Below, piece after piece: positions 12,500 through 22,365 of a stretch of DNA of 64,000 bases (its first letter is position 1; the number at the start of each line of letters is the position of its first letter). Under the pieces are notes generated by a model, which saw only the letters and a list, made by a program, of their open reading frames with translations, had not been told where the DNA came from and searched no databases. A program made the translations under genes and the position numbers. The stretch comes from Anisus vortex (taxonomy: Eukaryota; Mollusca; Gastropoda; Planorbidae), in assembly GCA_949126835.1 (NCBI GenBank), contig OX421497.1, positions 5,092,636-5,156,635 on the forward strand. The letters are read 5' to 3'.

Positions 12500-14630
12500 A
12501 TTCAGACGATGAGTTTTTAAAATTGTTATTTTAGTGACTATTATAGACTTTTAAAATCATTATTTCTTTATGCAATATACAAAGTTTGCTAAAAAGTCAA
12601 AGATTTATACTTACATGAGCTACTAGCAGTGATTAAAAAATACTTTTTTGGGGTACTTTTAAAAAATGGGGTTTCTACAATACGAAAAGTAACAAAAGGT
12701 AGTCTGCTAAAAAGAACATGAAAAATGTGTTTGTTTTCATTAGATAATAGTAATTAGGCAACACTCCTTTTGGGAATTTCGGGGGTGTCCGACTTCTCCC
12801 CGCTCTCCCCTACCATCCGCAGACACATGCAATGTAGCCAAATGATTAAAAATGTTTCTTTTGTTCGTTTTCGAAAACTTGATAATCACTACACTTAACG
12901 TTGCCATATTTTTTTTAATATTAACCAATTTGCATGACATTTTCGCTGTTGATTTATTTGTTATAGGATAGTCTATATATGTATCTAATATGGTCGGTAC
13001 TAAAATAATATATAGGCTATCGCAATTCATGAAAATTAACACACAAAAAAAACAACTAAATTTCAAAAATTTTACAAAAAAAATATTAACATAATTTGGA
13101 TTGGTGTAAAAAAAAACACTTTATAATATGTAGTCTATAAATTCTGTTAGTACCGGCCATACATATACCATTTTAGTGCATACTGAAAAAAAATGTAAGG
13201 AATGGACTAAGATAGGCCTATTTAACATAATCAATGTAGAAGTGATATCACTATTATTACAATAAAATTTGTAAATTGATACTCAGTATAATACCATAGG
13301 CTAATACATTTTTTTTTTTTTTTTTATCACAATCATTTTTTATTTTTGTGATAGGCCTAAAGTTGTTATCATAGTATCTTGTCTGAAAATGTGAATGCAT
13401 TATCTCTAATAGTTTTATTTTCATGTTTAAGTGACATGACTCCTTTCTGGGTGCATCTTCCCCCTTGAATTGCCCTTTTGGGAATCTTCTGCGTGCCGTT
13501 GAAAATCGATCGGCGTGCCACGTGTATGTTGTCGACCCCTGGACTAGAGAACTATATTATGCTAGCGGGCCTTCAAACCAACTGCCGTTCATCAAACTAA
13601 AGGTAACACGTAATTGTAGGCCTACCTGTTTGAATTTATTTTTGTTTGGTCTAACGATTGGAATCATTTTTACGCTCCAACGAACAGAAGCGTCATAAGA
13701 TTAAAGACGACAGGCGCTGGCTTAGCGGTGATAATAGAAATAGATAAATAGATTTATGCGAAGTAGCGGGGTGTGCTTTAAAAAGAAACAAACTTTCAGG
13801 TCACATAATGACTATGGGTTTACAGTCAAAAACAGTTTAGTGTGTGTACCTGTGTATTATTATACATGACTAATTATGACACACTATTCATTCGTTTAAA
13901 GGTAATGGAAACATATTGAATTGTTATTTTGTTTTCTAACAAGATAGAGTCTATGGTTAAATAAAATAACGAGTCAGTCAAATTTGTCTTTAAATAATTG
14001 TTCTATTGTTTATTTCATTTTTCGAATTCACAACTCAGATATTATATGTAGGCTATTGCAATGTTCAAGTATTTCTTTACACTAGCTAGATTTTGTATTT
14101 AAACTTGTTCTGTTGTTTATTTGATTTTTCTAATTCACAACTCAAATATTACAGTCTATATTTCTATTAGTATGACAATGTTCAAGTATTTCTTTACACT
14201 AGGTAGATTTTGTCTTTAAACTTATTCTATTGTTTATTTGATTTTTCTAATTCACATATCAAATATATGCATGACAATGTTCAAGTATTTCTTTACACTA
14301 GCTAGCAAGGCTTAATTAATTCAAATTATCGTATCAGTAAATGGGCTACTTTAGAGATGGCCTGCTTATTTAAATACGTTGTAATAAGTGCGAAGGACGC
14401 AATAATCTTCTCTATAGACGGAGCGTCTATCTGTAACATGTTAAGGTCAGATAAAACCAATAAGAAGCATTGTGACTTAAACCAAGGTAGGGTATTAAGA
14501 GTCTTGGATAACAATAACAACATTCAAGAACAGTGTTTATCAGATAGCTAGCCATAGGCCTACAGTCAATTGTATGGAATGTCGTATACAAGACTTTGAC
14601 CATAATTGGCCTTTTATCTGGAAATAAATT
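12500..14630. other. Intergenic AT-rich stretch
   Basis: Apart from the hAT end at 13440, this holds three diverged copies of a unit of roughly 115 bp near 13990-14310 (phrases TTCAAGTATTTCTTTACACT and TTGTTTATTTGATTTTTCTA), poly-T runs and several TAGGCCTA octamers. Open frames are short and lack splice-supported continuations. Confidence 0.4.
13440..13552. mobile_element. Solo end of a hAT element of the CAGGGGTCGGC family
   Basis: GCGTGCCGTTGAAAATCGAT, then GGCGTGCCACGTGTA and the terminus GTTGTCGACCCCTG, match the right end of the large element at 15822-20154 (GTGCCGTTGAAAATCGCT, GTTGCTGACCCTG). No partner end was found to the left, so this is a truncated relic. Confidence 0.6.
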
Positions 14631-14639
14631 ATGACTGTT

Positions 14640-15540
14640 GTGCTATTGTCCGCGCTGTAAAAAAAAAAAAAGATGCCAGAATGATACTCGTAGGGTCATG
14701 ATTAAGGCAAAAGTACATACTCAAGGACGATGCCTGTGCTACACCGTTCGCACAAAGCCCCACTCCAAGCGGGGGGGGGGGGGGGGGGGGGGGCGTCAGA
14801 TAAGCTTGTTGTGGCAGAATCGTGTACCACCACTGGACGAGTCATCCTACCTCCAGGCCCCCCACTTCTGTGCCCATGGCCCTCAATAGGCTTGCATCAA
14901 GAGCACACCGGAGGGCTAACGGAAAGCGGGAGTCGGGGGGGGGGGGGTTCAGCTCCTGCAGCGCGCCCCAGACTCATTGTACCACCGAGAGGCCCCGAGG
15001 ATCGGTGGGGTTGAGACAATGAGCGCAGCGTTCCCGCCTCAACCCCGTCCTGCTGCCTGGATGCCCATACCTATAGTATGAGATTTGCGCTACCGGGCAA
15101 CATTGCAGGTATACGGGCAACATTGCAGGTATACGGGCAACATTGCAGGTATACGGGCAACATTGCAGGTATACGGGCAACATTGCAGGTATAAGGGCAA
15201 CATTGCAGGTATAAGGACAACATTGCAGGTATACGGGCAACATTGCAGGTATACGGGCGAGCCACCACGTTAATTGTCCAAGGGGAATTCCGCAGTGGGA
15301 AAAAAATAGTGCATGTGGCTGCGGAAACCGTACCCAGAGTTACACGGCGTGGCTGGCGCCCGGACAGAACCCTGGTTCATCCCTGAACATAGTTACGCCC
15401 TGGCCCTGGACATAAGAGCCGGAAGGCTCATCCTTTTTTTTAAAGCAATTATAGTATCTCCAGGCCCCGCGGTGACCACTCCCAGGGCCCTCGAGAGAAA
15501 AAAAACATGCCGGCACGAGATCTTTTCTGCCCCCCCCCCC
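14640..15540. other. GC-rich island of unknown nature
   Basis: About 900 bp that are clearly richer in G and C than the flanks. It contains poly-G runs (about 14773-14793 and 14935-14947), an inverted repeat GGGGTTGAG/CTCAACCCC near 15008-15047, a 20-bp tandem array, and a poly-C run near 15533. Several open frames cross it in different phases, with no family motif in any. It may be part of a mobile element or a transferred or rearranged sequence; the origin is not determined. Confidence 0.5.
15094..15258. repeat. 20-bp tandem repeat, 8 copies
   Basis: GGGCAACATTGCAGGTATAC is repeated head-to-tail about eight times with only two or three substitutions (ATAAG for ATACG). It explains the overlapping Cys/Tyr- and Gly/Tyr-rich open frames on both strands here, which are artefacts. 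Lies inside the GC-rich island. Confidence 0.95.
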
Positions 15541-17664
15541 CACACTTTTTTTTCTAACACTAGTCGTAATCTAGATGATTTATATTGTGAAACTGTCATT
15601 AGGGTTAGGTACCATTTACCATTAGAGTGTAGTCATTTTCAATCATAGCCTTACAGGTCTATTACAAAAATACTTTAATTAAGTACATAGTTCTTAGTTT
15701 AAATTGTTGTAATTGTTCCTGCGCTTCAGAAGGCCTATTGATCTTGCAAATAATATTACAAAGATGTGTAAAATGGGAAAAGTGACTCTCACTGTTGATT
15801 GATGATTTATGTCCTCTAGTGCAGGGTTCGGCAACGTTTTGCTAATAGTGTGCCAAACTAGGATTTCTAAATCAATCAGCGTGCCAACAGCCTTAAAGTC
15901 AATAGTCAACCTGCTCTATCATACTTTATTTAAAATTTGTGTGTAGGACAATTAATTTAACTCTGTAGCAAGACCAAGGCCAGAAGCAAAGGCGATTATT
16001 TATAGAGAAAATCGTTTCATATTTAATAAAAAAATTCCCGTGTTTGTGAATATCCTCCTTTTTATATGTTTTTATATCAAATGCAATATTTTATTTGTCT
16101 TCTTAACTTTCACAAGTATGGTAATTATTGCCTAAAATCTAAACATTATTTTGGTATTCTGAAGATCTAACAGTTACTATTACTATTAATTATAATAATA
16201 TTGTAATCTCAGTGAGATGCCATTTTAATGAGTTTAAGACGTGCCAGAAACAACACGAATTGCCATTGAGCGGAATAGATCAGTTACTATTATTTTTCAA
16301 TATTAATTAAAATAATATTGTGATCTCAGCGAGACGCCTTTTAATGAGTTTAAGGCTATGTTAATACGGTCACACCATTACCATTGAGCGGAATAGATAC
16401 GTAGTCATCAGACAAACTGGGTATTTAATGTAATGCTTAAAAGTATACATATAAATTCTTCAGTCATAAAATATTAATACAATTTTCAAAAACTTGTAAA
16501 AGATTGTTCATTTCAAAGTTATAACTTGTAAGTCATTTATTCGTTTAAAAAAGAAAAAAAAAAGAAACTTACTAAAATTATTGGCGCAAATAAATGCTTT
16601 ATCTCCCTTTAATTAAAAAAAAAACCGTTTCCACATTTGATTCAATAGTGATGAAAAACAAGTTATGTTTTGTAATATAAAAAAGATTACTGACTTATTT
16701 TTAAGTGTAAGTTGAACCAAATGCTGAAAGTAGAATAGCGAATGCCTATCAGTTGAGAATAGCCGGTGACTTTCCTAAGCTAAGCAGCTTCCTTTCAGAT
16801 TTTCCCCCGCAAATGGGCACATTTGGATGCCCATTTTTGAAAAGTTTTTGAAAGTCTTTCCTTTGGTTAGAAAACTCCGCTTTGAGTACTTCGTGCACTT
16901 GAGCTCAAACTATCTATCAAAATATATGCCTTATTATAGGGATGTACATGTAGTTAAATGTTTTGAAATTGATTTCATGGCAAAGGGGCGTCCATTAATT
17001 ACGTCATCAATTTTTAGGCGATTTTTTTTTACCTCCCTTCTTCCCCTATGTCAACAAATGTCAAACTTTCAGAGACCCCCCCCCCCCTATATAATTACGT
17101 CAACAATTGGTTACCCCCCCCCCCTTCAAAACAAGTAACACAATTTTAGACGCTTGCTTTTATGTTTAAAATAGATTTTAAACGGAAGGATCTATACTAT
17201 AATTAATTGTAATACATTTTAAAACTTGTTAAAAAGATTTTTAATTGACTATAATTCTCATATGTTTACAATTGTTCTTTTCATATACATATTTAATCAT
17301 GTCTAATTCTACGTTTCACTTAAATATCTTTTGGTACCATGTTAATTGTCAAATAGTTTAGGGGGAAATTGTGCACCAGTTGATAATTAGCCTTCTATTT
17401 ATCAAGGGATGTTAACCGAAAACCGGAATACCGGATTCCGGTTTTGAAACCGAAAACCGGTTTTGATTTTCCAAACCGGATTTCGGTTTTCTTGTTGGGT
17501 GGTAGGCCTAATCATTATTTCGAGTAGCACATCCTTTTTGTTTTGGTTTTGATGGAAATATTTTAATAAATGATGTTGGATTCACACAAAACAATTCTTG
17601 AAATGCTTTGTTAACACTATTTAGTCTTAGATATTGTGTTTCTTTTTTTTTCCAAATACCAACT

Positions 17665-17880
17665 ATGGCTTGCGATAAAAACAACATCAAACCAAATGTT
17701 AAGTTACAGTTACAATCATTTGTGTCAGAAATTTTTGAAAAAACGTCTTTAACTATGGCTTTGGCTCGTTGTAAACTGTGTTCCCAACAGTTAAGTAGGA
17801 GCGGTGGTAGTACCACTGGATTGCGTAGGCCTACTAAGCATCCTGGATTAACATCGTCATCCTCTTCATATGCTTTTTAA
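17665..17880 (+). pseudogene. Truncated BED zinc finger of a hAT transposase
   Basis: A 71-residue frame from ATG 17665 to the stop at 17878. Residues 50-70 region reads C-K-L-C-S, then LSRSGGSTTGLRR and TKHPG, the signature of a BED finger (C-x2-C, S/T-TGLRRH, KHP). The first His after LRR is Pro here, so zinc binding is probably lost, and the frame ends before any catalytic domain. This is transposon debris, not a host gene. Confidence 0.7.
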
Positions 17881-17944
17881 TATCACGGTCAACGATAATC
17901 GCAAATTTGATTATCCCTATTGAAAGCTATTATCGGTTTATCTT

Positions 17945-18110
17945 ATAAGTTTACAGACGTTCCTTCTAGATAGAAGATTATTACGTCCACTAGGCCCAAA
18001 ACTCCTGCAGGGCGACAGGGATCCGTCGGTGGCAGGGCTAGAACCCGCGACCTGTCCGTTGGTTTTTGGTTGACAGGCCGGTGAACTAACCGCTGGACCA
18101 GATTTTTTTT
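17945..18110 (-). repeat. tRNA-derived SINE (family 3), copy 1
   Basis: The minus strand begins CTGGTCCAGCGGTTAGTTCA, like a tRNA A box, and has the B-box match GCGGGTTCTAGCC. Its body carries TTTTGGGCCTAGTGGACG and TCTATCTAGAAGGAACGTCT. The same body occurs on the plus strand at 46400-46520. Inserted in the BED hAT relic. Confidence 0.7.
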
Positions 18111-19040
18111 TAGTTCTAAAGAATTTTATGGTAAAGCGTACAAAATCATATTGTATTCAAAGAAATCAACCTCTTGAATGCCCTGAAAACACTAATTAAA
18201 TTTGAACTATTTTTCAAATATACCGGTACCTACAAAACTACGCACATTTGGCTTTTCCGGCCTGTAACTTGAGACACCAAAATCCGGTTTAAAACCGGTT
18301 TTGTAGAAACGAAAACCGGTTTTTCTTCAAAACCGGTTTTGAAGAAAAGCCGGTTTTAACATAGCCTACCTAGTTTTAACCATATGTTCAGTATTCCTTC
18401 TTACATTATTGTCCACACACACACATACATTATATAAACACGACAGTTTCCTTCCCTGTCTCCCTACCTTGCACTATTTGCCACCCACTCCTTGCAATAC
18501 TGGCGACGCCACTGATAATAATAAATTTTTATCTCATTATATTTTTCCAGAAAATTAGAAATGAAAACGTACAAATTACTAAATATGTAGCCTAATCGAC
18601 CTAATTTTAATATTTCACCTATTATAACGTAGGCCTAGTGAGCAAAAATATATTAGTTTATATATCAGAATTAGGGATAAGCTTGGCTTATTATGTTAAA
18701 AGGAAATCTAGATCGTACTTCATGGGGTGGACCAAGAATTATTTTTTTGAAGGAAATATTTAAAAAAATAACCATGTTGGATTTACACAATTCACTTCAT
18801 TCAATGCTTTACAAACATTATTTATTGTCTCGGCGAGGGCCTATTATTGTTTTTAGTTCTATTGTCAATCCCAGCCATCGCTTATTTGGCTTATATAACG
18901 AACGCCTGACTCTGGCACCTAGCCTAATTTAGATGTACTGAGCAGCAAAAAAACAACAACTGGGTTTCTGAACGTTCTGCAGACAGTTTGTTGGTGTGTT
19001 TGTGTTCCTTTGTTATTCCAGCCACCATGTCTAGCTAGAC

Positions 19041-19534
19041 TAGGGTTGCCAGACGTCCGGCAAAAGGAGGCCCTGTCCTCCTATTTAGACTCTTGTTCTC
19101 TGTCCGGCAGGCAAAGCACAATACCTTTAAAATGTTCAGCTTTTGTAATATTTTATGTTTTGTAGGCATAAGAACAAATACATTTTAAAATTAGTATTCA
19201 CATGTTAAGAATATAATTACTAAACAGGTTATCATTTGTACAAGAAAAGAATTATCACGTTTTTTTTAGAAGACTTGTGCATGAGCTTTAAAGTTGCCCA
19301 ACCAAATGCACGCTGCCTTTCAGCCTACATTGAATTTATATGTCATTTTTAACTAATCTGTTTCTTGCTCAGTTTACCAATAGGCCTACACATTTAAACT
19401 TAGTGGCAGCTCTTGTAATAAAATTATAGCCTACTTTATGCGGGCTAAGTGCGGAACTATCCAATTGAAGCACAATGTCTTCCTTTTTGTCTCTCGGTGT
19501 CCTCCTTTTAACACCAATGTGTCTGGCAACCCTA
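19041..19534. mobile_element. hAT-type MITE, 494 bp, with exact 8-bp target duplication
   Basis: Terminal inverted repeats TAGGGTTGCCAGAC and GTCTGGCAACCCTA are perfect over 14 bp. The flanks are the exact duplication AGCTAGAC at 19033-19040 and 19535-19542. Duplication length and end structure fit hAT. No coding capacity. Nested in the inner element of the 15.8-20.2 kb complex, so it is one of the youngest insertions there. Confidence 0.9.
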
Positions 19535-20718
19535 AGCTAGACAGCGAAGGTGAGGTTTTCTACAATTGGTCGGTCACTTTGCCTTGCTAACAATTGCATT
19601 AGTTTCCAGCCATACATAGATCTACAAACTAGCAAGATGGACATAAAAAGGACATATCAAATGTAGTTTCCATAATTGATATATTTGTATTAACGTAAAA
19701 CTATGTTGTTAATGTTATCTATGTAAGTTTAACAGGACGAATGTAGAATTTAGTACTAAATTTGTATCATTATTTACTTCATAAAAAGTAACATTGTTGA
19801 CGTCAACTTTTCTTGACCTTCCCCCCTCCCCCATGTCAACAATAGTCAAACTTTTTCAGACCCCTCTCCCCCCTCTTTTGTTGACGTAATTAATGGACGT
19901 CCCCCAAGATATATGTCCAGTTTCAATGCAAATCCAATCCAGTGGTCCTTGTAAATGCAAGTTCTACTCATTGAAATGTGTCGCTATGTCATTAAGAAAC
20001 ATCGGCTTCAACAGTCAGTTTTCCTCATCCAGAACCAGAAAATTTTGTTGTTTTTTTTCATCAATTAAAAACAATTCTTGGAGGGCTCTCGCATGCCGTT
20101 GAAAATCGCTCTGCGTGCCAAGTTTGGCACGCGCGCCTTATGTTGCTGACCCTGCTCTAGTGTTTTTAGGTTTACTGATTTAACTATTATACCTACTCTT
20201 GTCAGTTGTAAATATTCACCAGTAATGTATGCTGTGTAGTCAAAAGTAAGGTTAGATCTGCTGTGGCAATACAGTAGACACAGAATTATGTTTTTTTTTG
20301 TACAGACTCCTTTAAAAATACATTTTGTTAAATGACCCGAAAATGTGTTTTAAATTTTCAATACATTTTCAATACATTTGTCTAAAATTATGATACCGTC
20401 AATCTCCCCTCTTGGCTACCGCACAGGAAATCATTAAAATGTAAAAGGATCGACTAACTAGCTTTGACTGCCGTACTTGCGTAGGCTAATTGCCAATTTA
20501 AATTTATTTTACATTTTTATATTCATGGGCCCCTTAAACTCTTATGGGCCTCCGGTACGGCGTACCGGCTGTACGCCCATCTCGTGGGGCCTGACCACTC
20601 CTCATTTCGGGAACCGGTGGTTTACAAACATCGCCAGCTCATGCAACGTTCACCAGAAATCTTTCGGTCTATCTGTGTCTGTCAAACAATAAATCAATCT
20701 ACATACCAACCTAGCTAG

Positions 20719-20799
20719 CTACTTACTTACATACATATCTATCTATTTATCTATCCATTTATCTATCTATCTATTTATCTATCCATTTATCTATCTATA

Positions 20800-20847
<48 letters not shown>

Positions 20848-21070
20848 GTCTGTCTGTCTGTGTCTGTCTATTTATATATCTTTGCCTGTTTTTCTGTCTA
20901 CCTACCTGCCATGTCTTTTTGTCTATCCTTGTTTAATTATGTACATGTCTACCTATCTGATACATATCTATTTGTCTGTCTACCTTTCTATCGCACTATC
21001 TATCTATCCATCTGACTGTCTATCTAATAATTGTCTATCTATTTATCCGCCCGCCCGTCGGTCTATCTAA
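20719..21070. repeat. (CTAT)n microsatellite, imperfect
   Basis: Mainly CTAT/CTGT tetranucleotides from about 20735, purest at 20806-20850 and then decaying into TCTACCT/GTCTATC variants to about 21070. The Leu/Ser/Tyr-rich open frame across it is an artefact. Confidence 0.9.
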
Positions 21071-21074
21071 TATC

Positions 21075-22365
21075 GGCGTCTGACTCGAATCTCCGTGTCA
21101 GTCTATGAAATGTAAGTGTGCGGCTTAGCGTGCCTATCTGCTAATCTATTCTCCGCCTAGCGTGTATTCGGTTACATTCGCACAATAGTCCACTCGGGCT
21201 CAATAACAGATCAATATATTCATTAATGCAAAGTTGACACGGAACTCTCCTATTTCCTCTTATGTTCCTGGCCCAGCACAAAGCCCCCTTCCCCTCCCTG
21301 CCCCCTCCATTTAAATGTCTTTATATCCGATTTAGTCATTAACACGACAAAACAAAGCCAGCGTGTATGCCCTTAAATATACGCCATTCATTAAAACACT
21401 AATGAATTTACGATCGATTGTGGGCTTAGGGTTGCTAGTAAAGGCATGCCATTGTCCAAACTATTATTTATTACTGGATTAAAAACATACATGCTAAGTC
21501 AATGTGTGTGTGTTTTCCATTTTCCGCAACATTCTTCGTTACAAACAGAAAAATATGGGTAAAAAACGAATTAATTATTCCCTAAGCAAAAACAAACGCG
21601 TATTACTTATATTTATTCCCTACTTGAAAAAAAAAAGGGGGGGGGCATCATCGAGCAATTTATAGCCTACTTTTGTTAAATAAAGCACCAACCTGTTTTC
21701 AACCCGATTAGATTATTTATCTTAAATTACTTTCCTAAATGTTTTCAGTAAATAATAATTATATTTTTAATAATTATTAGCTTTCTGTTCATTGTAATTT
21801 ATGAAATTCTTATACAGGCCTATTTAATTTTTCCCCAGGCAACGCCTGTGAATTTACCTTGTATGACATATAAGATATCACCTGAATCCATTCTCTTGAA
21901 AAAAACAAAACAATCCACTGACTTTACGGCCATCATTATATATACCGGGTAGGCTACATTGTTACTCGCACCTATAGACCCAGGAATTGTTTACTTTATC
22001 CTACTATCCAATGTACAAGAAGGCACCACACATTGAATCAGCTATCGTTTGTTGTGTATGGCTCAACGCTACATAGGATTGCGCTAAATGTGAAGGCCTG
22101 GATGGCATGGAATTTGGTTGTCTCCCAAAGTCTTCAGTGATTCCAGACAGTTCGGACATTCCTGCTTCTGCATGGCCAATTCTTACCTTGTCATTGATTG
22201 GTTGATTGAAAAAGAGAGAGTGATAGAAAGAGATTGAGAGAGCGTGAGAGAGACAGAGTAAGAGAAATAGATTGGGGGCTCGTTCACTCGATAGATCCGC
22301 TGATTTGCAATTTGTTGCGATTTTAAACATTTGAATTATACACAATTAACCTCCCTTCTCCCATA
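21075..22365. other. Upstream region of the 319-residue gene
   Basis: No exon was recognised. It holds a purine-rich GAGAGA tract at 22205-22270 and single-copy-looking DNA around 21120-21420. The promoter and any 5' UTR of the gene at 22366 should lie here, but no motif fixes the transcription start. Confidence 0.3.

Larger units (their letters stand above)
17405..18367. mobile_element. BED-finger hAT relic with CCGGTTTT-rich ends, nested
   Basis: Both ends are packed with AAAACCGG/CCGGTTTT palindromes. The termini AGGGATGTTAAC and (complement) AGGCTATGTTAA are imperfect inverted repeats. Inside is a plus-strand reading frame with a BED-type zinc-finger remnant (17665-17880) and a minus-strand SINE (17945-18110). 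It is probably a truncated autonomous element of the ZBED hAT group. Confidence 0.7.
16986..19905. mobile_element. Inverted-repeat element (GGGGCGTCCATTAATTACGTCA ends), nested
   Basis: The left end GGGGCGTCCATTAATTACG and the complement of the right end GGGGACGTCCATTAATTACG are inverted repeats differing by one base. Pyrimidine-rich C runs follow at both ends. It interrupts the hAT transposase relic. Element 63756-64000 starts with a related motif. No transposase was seen inside, and no target duplication was settled. It contains the elements at 17405 and 19041. Confidence 0.7.
16841..20011 (-). pseudogene. Decayed hAT transposase, split by an insertion
   Basis: The minus-strand segment 20011-19907 reads MFLNDIATHFNE, stop, NLHLQGP, resembling the 'DI..HLN.LNL.LQG' block of ZBED/GTF2IRD2-type hAT transposases. 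After the insertion at 19905-16986, the segment around 16892-16841 reads EVLKAEFSNQRKDFQ, like the following 'L..EF..RF.DF' block. The order and strand agree with one coding sequence. Stops, frameshifts and missing N- and C-terminal parts show that it is dead. Confidence 0.65.
15822..20154. mobile_element. hAT transposon, 4.3 kb, carrying nested insertions
   Basis: Starts CAGGGTTCGGCAACG and ends with GTTGCTGACCCTG, hAT-type terminal inverted repeats. Both sides carry the exact 8-bp target duplication CTCTAGTG (15814-15821 and 20155-20162). Decayed minus-strand hAT transposase segments lie at about 20011-19907 and 16892-16841, on either side of an inner insertion. Removing the inner element (16986-19905) leaves about 1.4 kb, so the original element was probably already internally deleted. 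Nested inside are the elements at 16986, 17405 and 19041 and a SINE. Confidence 0.9.

Noticed and set aside
14974..15273. Cys/Tyr-rich and Gly/Tyr-rich repeat proteins on opposite strands
   Set aside because: Translations of the 20-bp GGGCAACATTGCAGGTATAC array; no flanking coding signal.
20520..20610. GC-rich inverted repeat GGTACGGCGTACC as a regulatory site or transposon end
   Set aside because: A single short palindrome with no partner terminus and no nearby gene start.
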